Shown piece by piece: positions 9,334 through 16,749 of a stretch of 64,000 bases of DNA. Position 1 is the first letter of the stretch. Each line of letters begins with the position of its first letter. This DNA comes from Lautropia mirabilis (lineage in GTDB: Bacteria; Pseudomonadota; Gammaproteobacteria; Burkholderiales; Burkholderiaceae_B), in contig CAMCOS010000003.1 of assembly GCA_945876565.1 (NCBI GenBank), positions 1-64,000 on the forward strand, in the 5' to 3' direction. The notes below the pieces were generated by a model, which searched no databases, was not told the origin of the DNA, and was given only the letters and a program-made list of their open reading frames with translations. A program made the translations under genes and the position numbers.

Positions 9334-10059
9334 TTGGAAAAATATCTTGCGCTTGTGACGGGTGGCAGTCGCGGCATCGGTCGAGCCATTGTTCAGCGTT
9401 TACTGGCTGACGGTTTTGCGGTGCTGAACTTTAGCCGCACGCCCCCCGCCAATACGTTACCTGGCGAAACGTTCGAGTCCGTTGACTTGTTAAGCCCCGA
9501 GGTCTGCTGTCAGGCAATGGACCATTGGACGAGACAGCGGGAGATTGTGCACTTGGTCAATAATGCCGGCATGATCGAGGCAGCCTCGCTCGAAGACGTT
9601 ACAGCCGAGCAGGTGCAGAAGATGGTGGATCTGAACTTGATGGCACCCCTGCTATTAACCCAGGCGCTGATCCCCGCCATGAAAGCAAAAGGCCACGGTA
9701 GGGTGATCAATATTGGCAGTCGTGCCGCCTTGGGTAAAGTAGGGCGCACGGTGTATAGCGCAACCAAAGCCGGCATTGTCGGCATGACGCGCACGTGGGC
9801 GCTTGAGTTGGCCAGGCATGGCGTGACTGTCAACGCCATTGCACCAGGTGCCATTGCCACTGAATTGTTTTTGGCGGCTAATCCGCCAGCGTCCGAGCAA
9901 ACCAAGCAATTGAAAGCGGCAGTACCGTTGGGTCGTGTTGGCGAGCCAGCCGAAATTGCCCACATCGTCAGCATGTTGATGCACCCGTTAGGTGGCTATA
10001 CGACGGGTCAGGTCATTTACGTGTGCGGCGGCTTGTCGGTTGGTTTGGCTGGCAGTTGA
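9334..10059 (+). CDS. SDR-family oxidoreductase (FabG-like)
   Basis: Short-chain dehydrogenase with the cofactor loop TGGSRGIGR at the N-terminus, NNAG, the catalytic SRAALG...YSATKAG segment, and the PG motif after the active site (APGAIATELF). TTG 9334 is the start: a GGAGG lies 7 nt before it and the protein then begins right at the Rossmann fold (241 residues); the open frame back to 9085 overlaps the acyl-CoA dehydrogenase remnant and looks non-coding. FabG-like SDRs reduce 3-oxoacyl thioesters or ketones; here the substrate is unknown. It stands alone on the plus strand and ends in a strong hairpin. Confidence 0.88.
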   Translation: MEKYLALVTGGSRGIGRAIVQRLLADGFAVLNFSRTPPANTLPGETFESVDLLSPEVCCQAMDHWTRQREIVHLVNNAGMIEAASLEDVTAEQVQKMVDLNLMAPLLLTQALIPAMKAKGHGRVINIGSRAALGKVGRTVYSATKAGIVGMTRTWALELARHGVTVNAIAPGAIATELFLAANPPASEQTKQLKAAVPLGRVGEPAEIAHIVSMLMHPLGGYTTGQVIYVCGGLSVGLAGS

Positions 10060-10084
10060 CGATTGGTTTAACTTCCCCAAAGGT

Positions 10085-10118
10085 ACGAGGCCCATCAAAA
10101 CGATTTGATGGGCCTCGT
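10085..10118. terminator. Bidirectional terminator-like hairpin
   Basis: A perfect 15-bp inverted repeat (arms 10085-10099 and 10104-10118) with a 4-nt loop lies between the convergent SDR and BI-1 genes. The stem ends in A/T-rich loop-side bases, and the flanking T content is low. Confidence 0.7.
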
Positions 10119-10176
10119 GTTGTGTGCAGGCAGTTGTCAGTTCGAGGCCAAGGTTTTGGAGCTTGGCCGTTTATGG

Positions 10177-10881
10177 CTACTCGCGGTCGCCGCCAAAGAT
10201 GCCAAGCAGCATTAGCAGGTTGGAGAAGACATTGTAGACGTCAAGGTAGATCGCCAGTGTGGCACTCACATAGTTGGTCTCACCGCCGTTGACCACACGT
10301 TGCAAGTCCACCAGCATGAAAGCAGAGAAGATGCCAATGGCCATGACCGAAATGGTGAGCATCAGGGCTGGCATTTGCAGGAACATGTTGGCAAGAGCTG
10401 CCACCAAAATGATGACCGCGCCAATAAAGAGAAAACGCTGCATGCCTGAGAGGTCACGCTTGATGGTGCTGGCCAATGTTGCCATCGTGGCAAACACGGC
10501 CGCTGTGCCGCCAAACGCCAGCATCACGAGCTGCGCACCGTTGCCCATGCCAAACACAAATCCGAGCAGGCGTGAGAGCATGATGCCCATAAAGAAAGTG
10601 AACAGCAACAATAGGCCAACGCCCAATGAAATGTTCTTGTACTTCTCGACCGCAAACATCAAACCAAATGCGCCACCTAGAAACACAATGACGCTGAGCA
10701 TCGGGCTGGCGTTCATCACCTGGTTCAAGCCAGTAAACAAACCAAGTGCGGCACCGGCCACGGTGGGGATGAGCGAGATCGCCAGCAGCCAATAGGTGTT
10801 TCTGAGCACTTGGTTGCGGGCCGCTTGCTGGCCCGCGGTGCCAGCGTAACCGCGTGACAGGGAAGGACGGAAATCGTTCAT
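10177..10881 (-). CDS. Bax inhibitor-1/YccA family membrane protein
   Basis: Polytopic inner-membrane protein of the BI-1/TMBIM family (YccA/YbhL-like), with seven hydrophobic helices after a short polar N-terminus. The late SATLAIYLDVYNVFSNLLMLLGI segment is the family's conserved final helix, including the aspartates linked to pH-sensitive calcium leak in characterised homologues. YccA in E. coli modulates FtsH proteolysis; the role here is inferred only from family. It is monocistronic, ending against the shared hairpin, with about 160 bp of non-coding sequence upstream. Confidence 0.93.
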   Translation of the reverse strand: MNDFRPSLSRGYAGTAGQQAARNQVLRNTYWLLAISLIPTVAGAALGLFTGLNQVMNASPMLSVIVFLGGAFGLMFAVEKYKNISLGVGLLLLFTFFMGIMLSRLLGFVFGMGNGAQLVMLAFGGTAAVFATMATLASTIKRDLSGMQRFLFIGAVIILVAALANMFLQMPALMLTISVMAIGIFSAFMLVDLQRVVNGGETNYVSATLAIYLDVYNVFSNLLMLLGIFGGDRE

Positions 10882-11043
10882 TGATCACTCCAATGCAGGG
10901 GTTTAGGTAACGACCTGAAGCGTGCGATTAAATCGTCGCACGCCTCGATGTCTTCTTAAGACCCTCAGGGTAACCGATAGTTCCTTGAATTCAAACATGA
11001 ATCCAGAAAATTTGTGAGGTTTTTGAGACAGATTTCAGTGTCT

Positions 11044-11502
11044 CTAGCCGACACGACGATTGCTGAGTTGGTGGGCGTGCAGATCTAGTCCCATCGACTG
11101 GTACTGGCGCCAACGCAGGCGAGCCTGCTGGCGTTCTGTCTCGTCTTTGCTCACCACCTCAAGGACCCGTGCAAACAGGGTGGGTTCGGGCGGGCAATCG
11201 TCGTCAAGGTTAACAAGCCAGTCGAGCTCGGTCACACGGGGGGCAATCAACGGCCAATTAGCCTGATTCACGAGGTAGATCGGCAGCTCCTCGGTGCTAT
11301 CTTGGACGAGGAGTTCATGGGGAACAAAAGTGGTGTCTTCAACAGTCCAGAGAGCCTGGTCGATCAGCCTGAGGCGCTCTGGATCATCACAGTAGACAAA
11401 AAGCCGTGATCCGCGAGCGACGTGCCGCAAGGCGCTGCGAGCGGCTTGCGGCACGCGGGCATCAGCATCAAAGGCAAAGTCGACTCGGGTCGTCACGTTC
11501 AA
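11044..11502 (-). CDS. holC: DNA polymerase III chi subunit
   Basis: Chi bridges the clamp loader to SSB. The family signatures RVDFAF at the N-terminus, RLFVYCDDPERL..IDQALWT and the FVPHELL segment are all present. Start codon is uncertain: TTG 11502 or GTG 11496, both downstream of a weak GAGAA. It follows pepA on the same strand with a 40-nt gap, the conserved pepA-holC arrangement of proteobacteria. About 152 residues, normal for the family. Confidence 0.93.
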   Translation of the reverse strand: MNVTTRVDFAFDADARVPQAARSALRHVARGSRLFVYCDDPERLRLIDQALWTVEDTTFVPHELLVQDSTEELPIYLVNQANWPLIAPRVTELDWLVNLDDDCPPEPTLFARVLEVVSKDETERQQARLRWRQYQSMGLDLHAHQLSNRRVG

Positions 11503-11542
11503 TTGTTCTCGGCTTTAATTCTCTGTCATCGCTTATCGCTTA

Positions 11543-13060
11543 TCAAGCCGATGGACTGGTTTGGCGAAGTAAAAACTCCACCAAAAGCGGCACTGGGCGG
11601 CCTGAGGCGCCCTTCTGTGCACCACTTAGCCAAGAGGTTCCTGCGATGTCTAGGTGCGCCCAGCGGTATGCCTTGGCAAACCGCGCCAGAAAGCAGGCCG
11701 CAGTCACGGCACCCGCTTTGGGTCCGGCGTTGCCAATATTGGCCATATCGGCGAAGTTCGACTTCAGGTAGTCCTGGTACTCGTCCTCGACTGGCATGCG
11801 CCACGCGGGATCGAGCGCGCGTTGACTGGCCGCGAGCAACTCGTTAGCCAATTCGTCATCCGGTGAAAACAGCCCTGAGTTCACGCTGCCGAGCGCTACC
11901 ACGCAAGCACCGGTCAGTGTGGCGATGTCGATCACAGCCGCTGGCTTGAAGCGCTCAGCATAGGTCAGTGCATCACACAAGATCAAGCGACCTTCGGCGT
12001 CGGTGTTGAGCACCTCAATTGTTTGGCCTGACATGCTCTTGACAACATCACCAGGCTTGGTGGCTGAGCCGCTTGGCATGTTCTCACAGGTGGGGATCAG
12101 GCCGATGAGTTCGCCAGGCCATTGAAGTTTGGCGATGGTCAGCATGGTGCCAAACACCGAGGCAGCACCACACATGTCGAATTTCATTTCGTCCATGGTG
12201 GCAGCAGGCTTGATCGATATGCCACCGGTGTCAAAGGTAATGCCTTTGCCAACTAAAACAATAGGACCGGATGTCTTAGGCTTTTTGGTGTCTTTGCCTT
12301 TGTAATGCATCACGATAAAACGTGGCGGCTCACTCGAGCCTTTGGCCACGGACAGAAAGGACCCCATGCCCAAGGCTTCAATCTGTTTCTGCTCAAGCAC
12401 TGAAACGTTGATTGACTTGAACTGGCGACCCAAGGCTTTGGCCTGATTGCCAAGATAGGCAGGGGTGCAGATGTTGCCTGGCAAGTTGCCAAGCGTGCGC
12501 GTGAGCGCCATGCCTTGGCCCAGGGCAGCACCTTCGTCAAGGCCAGTTTGGATCGGCTTGGCATCGGCCCGATTGGCCAGTAGCGAGTACTTCTTTAGCT
12601 TTGGGCGCGACTTAGGGTCCGGTTTGCCCATGGTTTGGTCGTAATGGTAAGTGGCTGCGCTAACGGCTTGTGCACTTAAGCGGGCAAGCTGGCTGGGATC
12701 TGAGTTCGGGCACGCAATGGTTGCCAAGCTAGAGGTGGCTTGCGTTAGACGCAAGGCCACGCATTGTCTGGCAAATGCACTTTCCGCTTTTTGAAATGAT
12801 TTGGCGTTGTAATCTGCTTGCTTGCCCAAGCCCACCAGCATCACACGCTCAGCACGCACACCGGTTAGGTTACGCAAGACCAAGACTTCGCCGGTTGCAC
12901 CGAGAAAGTCCGTGCCGATGACAGACTTCACGGCGCCCTCACTGGCGCGATTGACAATATCAGCGGCAGCTGACAATTCGCCACCGGAAAACACGCCGAT
13001 CGCTAAGGCGAGGGTGTTGATCTGTTGGTAGGCCGAAGTGACCTGTGTGCTAAATTCCAT
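11543..13060 (-). CDS. pepA: Leucyl (cytosol) aminopeptidase, M17
   Basis: Hexameric dimetal aminopeptidase; E. coli PepA also acts as a DNA-binding architectural protein in Xer recombination. The C-terminal catalytic domain shows VGKGITFDTGGISIK (catalytic lysine and metal ligands), DMCGAASV, and the diagnostic NTDAEGRLIL signature. ATG 13060 is chosen because AGAGAG sits 8 nt upstream; the GTG at 13069 would abut that site. The protein has 505 residues. It diverges from lptF across a 75-bp interval carrying a 9-bp palindrome. Confidence 0.97.
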   Translation of the reverse strand: MEFSTQVTSAYQQINTLALAIGVFSGGELSAAADIVNRASEGAVKSVIGTDFLGATGEVLVLRNLTGVRAERVMLVGLGKQADYNAKSFQKAESAFARQCVALRLTQATSSLATIACPNSDPSQLARLSAQAVSAATYHYDQTMGKPDPKSRPKLKKYSLLANRADAKPIQTGLDEGAALGQGMALTRTLGNLPGNICTPAYLGNQAKALGRQFKSINVSVLEQKQIEALGMGSFLSVAKGSSEPPRFIVMHYKGKDTKKPKTSGPIVLVGKGITFDTGGISIKPAATMDEMKFDMCGAASVFGTMLTIAKLQWPGELIGLIPTCENMPSGSATKPGDVVKSMSGQTIEVLNTDAEGRLILCDALTYAERFKPAAVIDIATLTGACVVALGSVNSGLFSPDDELANELLAASQRALDPAWRMPVEDEYQDYLKSNFADMANIGNAGPKAGAVTAACFLARFAKAYRWAHLDIAGTSWLSGAQKGASGRPVPLLVEFLLRQTSPSA

Positions 13061-13085
13061 CTGATTCACTCTCTGGTTGCGTGGT

Positions 13086-13110
13086 CTGTTGAATGATCCC
13101 TATTCAACAG
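13086..13110. repeat. Inverted repeat in the pepA/lptF divergent interval
   Basis: A 9-bp perfect inverted repeat (ctgttgaat / attcaacag) with a 7-nt spacer lies midway between the two divergent genes. It could be an operator or part of a leader hairpin. No T-run accompanies it, so it is not a terminator. Confidence 0.5.
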
Positions 13111-13135
13111 GCATTATGGCGCATTTGATGCTTGC

Positions 13136-14251
13136 ATGTCTCTCTTTAAACGAGCTGTTGTCGCGGAAGTCTCCAGCAACGCCAGTGTGGTCATGTCCAC
13201 ACTGGTGGTGGTATGGCTGAGCGTTGTTCTGGTTCGCTTGATTGGTCAAGCCGCTAGGGGCCTGATTGGAGCCGATGTCGTCGTGGGTCTGGCTGCGCTG
13301 ACTACCATCGCCGCTTTGCCAACCATCATGGCGATTTCGCTTTTTATCGGTGTGTTGACCACCGTCTCGCGCAGCTATCGTGAGTCGGAAATGGTGGTTT
13401 GGTTTGCCAGCGGGCTGTCTTTGGCCGGGTGGATACGTCCCATATTGCGCTTGGCGATTCCAGTGGCTGTCGCCGTCGGCGCTTTGACCCTGTTTGCCAC
13501 ACCATGGTCGCATCGGCAGATCGAGGACTATCGCGCCCGCTTCGATTTGCGCTCGGAAATTTCCCAGATCTCGTCTGGTGATTTTCTTGAGCTTGATGGC
13601 GGCAACCGTGTCGTCTTTGTCGAGCCCTCACTGACCAATCCTGATGAGCTTGGCCATGTGTTTGCTCGTATCACCACGCCAGATTGGCATGCTGTTATCA
13701 ACGCACAGTCCGCACGCACTGAAATAGCCCCCAACGGCGATAAGTTTCTAGTTCTGGTTGACGGCACGCGCTATGAAACCAAGCCAGGTGCGGCAGAAAC
13801 TCGTATTACAGGTTTTGATGAGTTTGCGTTCAGGCTAGAAACACCCAATATGGATGAGACGTTGGCTCAAGCGCGGGCTCGCGCGCTCGATAATCGCAAG
13901 GCTCGCCCAACACAACTGCTGATAACTGATGATCAGTCGAGTTCTTACGGTCAATTGATGTGGCGTTTGGCGATCCCAATTGCGACGATCAATTTGGCGC
14001 TACTGGCGATCCCACTTGGGGCTGTGAACCCGAGGGTGGGGCGCTCCTTCGACTTGTTGATTGCTGGGCTTGTTGCTTTGCTCTACATGAATTTGATCAA
14101 CGCCTCGCACGGCTGGATCAATAACAACATTTTGCCCTTTGGGTTCGGCGTTTGGCTGGTGCACGGCGTGTTTCTTGGCTTGACGCTGTTGCTATTCTGG
14201 TGGCGATTGAGAATGCGAAGACCGAAAGAGCCCGTGGTGGCGCCCGCATAA
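13136..14251 (+). CDS. lptF: LPS export permease LptF
   Basis: Inner-membrane component of the LptB2FG ABC transporter that extracts lipopolysaccharide for transport to the outer membrane. Three N-terminal helices, a periplasmic beta-jellyroll domain (roughly residues 120-260) and three C-terminal helices match the YjgP/YjgQ family. The cytoplasmic coupling segment SRSYRESEMVVWFASGLS is characteristic of LptF. It is divergent from pepA, the usual placement in beta- and gammaproteobacteria. The partner lptG, normally directly downstream, is not here; cysB follows after a 259-bp gap. Confidence 0.93.
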   Translation: MSLFKRAVVAEVSSNASVVMSTLVVVWLSVVLVRLIGQAARGLIGADVVVGLAALTTIAALPTIMAISLFIGVLTTVSRSYRESEMVVWFASGLSLAGWIRPILRLAIPVAVAVGALTLFATPWSHRQIEDYRARFDLRSEISQISSGDFLELDGGNRVVFVEPSLTNPDELGHVFARITTPDWHAVINAQSARTEIAPNGDKFLVLVDGTRYETKPGAAETRITGFDEFAFRLETPNMDETLAQARARALDNRKARPTQLLITDDQSSSYGQLMWRLAIPIATINLALLAIPLGAVNPRVGRSFDLLIAGLVALLYMNLINASHGWINNNILPFGFGVWLVHGVFLGLTLLLFWWRLRMRRPKEPVVAPA

Positions 14252-14400
14252 ACCGCCCGCATAAACCCTTTGTACAAATTCATGCGGCGCCGGTAAGCTC
14301 GTCGAGCGCGCACTACTCACATTCCATCATGTTGTTACTTGCATGGGTGGTGCGCAATGGGGTCAATGGGGTGTGGCGATTTGGTTTTTTTGTTTCTATC

Positions 14401-14440
14401 AAAATAACAAAAAGTTATTTTAAATAATTTTGATATAACT
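14401..14440 (+). promoter_or_regulatory. AT-rich probable cysB promoter region with inverted repeat
   Basis: A sharply AT-rich stretch contains the inverted repeat aaaataac/gttatttt (arms 14401-14408 and 14414-14421) and a TATAAC-like -10 about 75 nt before the cysB start. CysB proteins bind AT-rich upstream sites and repress their own gene in enterics; the link here is inference. Confidence 0.35.
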
Positions 14441-14510
14441 TAAAATGCAAACCGGTGAACCGCTAGGTGCATCACCATCGAAGATCATCATTGCATTGAT
14501 TGAGAGCCAC

Positions 14511-15449
14511 ATGAACCTGCAGCAATTTCGCTTCGTTCGCGAGACCATTCGACGAAACTTTAATCTCACTGAGGCCTCCAAGGCGCTCTTTACGTCCCAA
14601 CCAGGCGTCTCCAAAGCCATCATGGAGTTTGAGCAAGAGCTTGGCGTACAGATTTTTGAACGTCACGGCAAGCGCATCAAGGGACTGACCAAGCCCGGGC
14701 AAGCGGTCGCCCAAGTGGTTGAACGTATCAACCGCGAAATTGAGAACCTGAAACAAGTCAGTGACGAGTTCGCCAAGCGCGATCAAGGCAGCTTGATCAT
14801 TGCGTGCACGCATACTCAAGCGCGTTACGCACTACCCAAGGTGATCCCGGCGTTTCGAGAGCAGTTCCCTAAAGTACGGTTGGCCTTGGCAGAGGGCAGT
14901 CCGACCCAGCTAGCCAACATGGTGCTTGCGGGTGAGGCGGATTTGGCCATTGCAACCGAATCGTTGGCACAAACGCCCGGACTAGCAAGCGTGCCTTGTT
15001 ACAGTTGGGAGCACGCGGCCGTTTGTCAGCCCGAGCACCCATTGGCCAAGCATTGGCAGAAGATTGGACGAGTCACTTTGGCGGATTTGGCCCAATACCC
15101 CATCGTGACTTACGACTTTGCCTTCTCTGGTCGTCGCAACATTGATGATGCCTTTGGTTCAGCTGGCTTGCAGCCAGACATCGTCTTGGCAGCCATCGAT
15201 GCCGATGTCATTAAGACGTATGTTGAGGTTGGGCTTGGGATCGGCATCATCGCCGGCATGGCCTATGACGCCGACCAGGATAAGGGCCTTGTCAGCATAC
15301 CGGTGGGGCATTTGTTTGGCAAACAAACATCGCGCGTGGCGGTTAGGGCTGGTGAGTTTTTGCGGGACTATGTGTACACATTCATTGGTATGTTGGCGCC
15401 TGAACTGAAGACCGGTGAGATTTCCGCGCTACTTAGGCCGAAACTATGA
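14511..15449 (+). CDS. cysB: LysR-type regulator CysB
   Basis: Activator of sulfate assimilation genes that responds to N-acetylserine or O-acetylserine. The N-terminal winged helix has MNLQQFRFVRETIRRNFNLT and TSQPGVSKAI, and the C-terminal substrate-binding domain has ACTHTQARYALP, the CysB-type effector pocket. ATG 14511 gives 312 residues starting at the conserved N-terminus; the in-frame ATG at 14445 would add 22 unconserved residues. No sulfur-assimilation operon lies within the window, so it acts in trans. Confidence 0.94.
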   Translation: MNLQQFRFVRETIRRNFNLTEASKALFTSQPGVSKAIMEFEQELGVQIFERHGKRIKGLTKPGQAVAQVVERINREIENLKQVSDEFAKRDQGSLIIACTHTQARYALPKVIPAFREQFPKVRLALAEGSPTQLANMVLAGEADLAIATESLAQTPGLASVPCYSWEHAAVCQPEHPLAKHWQKIGRVTLADLAQYPIVTYDFAFSGRRNIDDAFGSAGLQPDIVLAAIDADVIKTYVEVGLGIGIIAGMAYDADQDKGLVSIPVGHLFGKQTSRVAVRAGEFLRDYVYTFIGMLAPELKTGEISALLRPKL

Positions 15450-15506
15450 CAATACTGTAGTCAATAGAAAATATTCCCGGGCCAAATGTCGTGTTTCTCT
15501 TGAAAT

Positions 15507-15528
15507 TATAATGATAATCATTATCATT
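15507..15528 (+). promoter_or_regulatory. Fur box overlapping a -10 element
   Basis: The 19-mer aatgataatcattatcatt (15510-15528) is a perfect 9-1-9 inverted repeat that matches the classical Fur operator in nearly all positions. A TATAAT at 15507-15512 overlaps its left edge, so Fur-Fe(II) binding would cover the promoter. It sits about 30 nt before the DUF2325 start. Confidence 0.88.
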
Positions 15529-15557
15529 TGAATGTCTTCATCATTGGGATATTCAAC

Positions 15558-15920
15558 ATGTCGCTGATCAACTCTTTAAACGCCGTTGTGGTGGGTGCTG
15601 ACCGTTTGGGAAACATTCCTGACCTGCTTGGCAGCCACAACATCCGAATTATTCACCACGTCAGCGGCCGTGACCCATCGCACCAACGCCGCACTCTTTC
15701 GCTGCCCAGTGGCACGGAATTGGTGATTCTATTGACTGATTTTTTGGGGCACAACGTGATGAAGTCGTTTCGGCAGGCGGCTCAGAAGTCGGGGGCGCGA
15801 GTTTTGGCTTGTCGACGTTCGGTATGCGCCATGCAGCAGGCATTGGAGCAATCGGGGCTGTGTGTTCGCGACGAACCGGTCAAAGAGATTTGCCATCATT
15901 GCCCGAATAGGGGGCGGTGA
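15558..15920 (+). CDS. DUF2325 domain protein, Fur-controlled
   Basis: Small (120-residue) cytoplasmic protein of the DUF2325 family, whose biochemical role is not established. Recognisable family features are VVGADRLGNIPDLL at the N-terminus, GRDPSHQRR, LVILLTDFLGHNVMKSFR, and ACRRSVCAM. The C-terminus adds EICHHCPNRGR, a CxxC that with the upstream cysteines could bind a metal. ATG 15558 follows a weak GGGAT; the frame can be opened at TTG 15528, but that would put the start inside the Fur box. The operator makes it an iron-starvation gene. It is a single gene between cysB and a convergent NlpC/P60 gene. Confidence 0.82.
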   Translation: MSLINSLNAVVVGADRLGNIPDLLGSHNIRIIHHVSGRDPSHQRRTLSLPSGTELVILLTDFLGHNVMKSFRQAAQKSGARVLACRRSVCAMQQALEQSGLCVRDEPVKEICHHCPNRGR

Positions 15921-15967
15921 GGCGCATTGATCTGAGGAGCTGCGCCGAATTCTGCGGGTTTTGCTAA

Positions 15968-16531
15968 TTAGCTGCGGTATGCGAGCAATATCGGATCGAT
16001 ACGGCGAGCCCCGTTGTATCGGGCTACCCAATAGTCCTTGGTCATGTTCTCGACGCGAACTCCGCCACCCGACGAAGGAGCGTGCACAAAAAGTTCATTG
16101 CCCAAATAGATCCCGACATGTGAGTAGCGACGACCCAGCGTGTTAAAGAACACCAAGTCGCCGATTGCAAGCTCTTGACGATTCACTTTTTGACCGACCC
16201 GAGCGAGTTCCACTGAGCGGCGTGGTAATTTCAGACCGAGCGACTCTTTGGCCGAGTAGTAAATTAAACCGCTACAGTCAAAACCCTGTTCAGGTGCCTT
16301 ACCGCCGTAACGATAGTTGATACCAAGATGCGTCAGTGCTTGACGCGTCAGTGGGTGTTGTGCGGCTGCAATGGCAGTCACAGGGTCTAGGGCGTCAATG
16401 TCAGCTCTGGCATTACGGCTACCCTGGGGATCGAGCCAATTGGCCTGGTTGGCGCTCGTGCCAGTCGTACTAGCACATCCAGCTAGCAGCACCACAGAAA
16501 CAGATAAAACCCAAGTTGCCACGCGTGACAT
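15968..16531 (-). CDS. NlpC/P60 peptidoglycan endopeptidase lipoprotein
   Basis: Outer-envelope cysteine peptidase that cleaves within peptidoglycan stem peptides. ATG 16531 is preferred since an AGG lies just upstream and the protein then begins with a compact lipoprotein signal peptide ending in LLAGC. In-frame ATGs at 16588 and 16696 would put a long polar segment before it. The NlpC/P60 domain has the nucleophile in FDCSGLIYYS and the base in YSHVGIYLG, with a third polar residue in LFVHAPS. Resembles E. coli MepS (Spr)/NlpC lipoproteins. It is divergent from prpE. Confidence 0.9.
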   Translation of the reverse strand: MSRVATWVLSVSVVLLAGCASTTGTSANQANWLDPQGSRNARADIDALDPVTAIAAAQHPLTRQALTHLGINYRYGGKAPEQGFDCSGLIYYSAKESLGLKLPRRSVELARVGQKVNRQELAIGDLVFFNTLGRRYSHVGIYLGNELFVHAPSSGGGVRVENMTKDYWVARYNGARRIDPILLAYRS

Positions 16532-16749
16532 CGTACCTGGTCGCAAAGGGCGTTGACTGAAATCAATCGTGGTGGGGTTTTGAGCCATAACTTGAACTGG
16601 TGAGCCACTATTGGCTTGATTCTGTATCGTCTGACCGCCGATTGTACAGCGTGAATGGCGCGGATTGCTTTGATCGCTCCGATTCGCAAGCCTCACGAAA
16701 GATTAGTGGGGCAATATAGTCACAAAATCACAACATTTGGAGACTCGCA

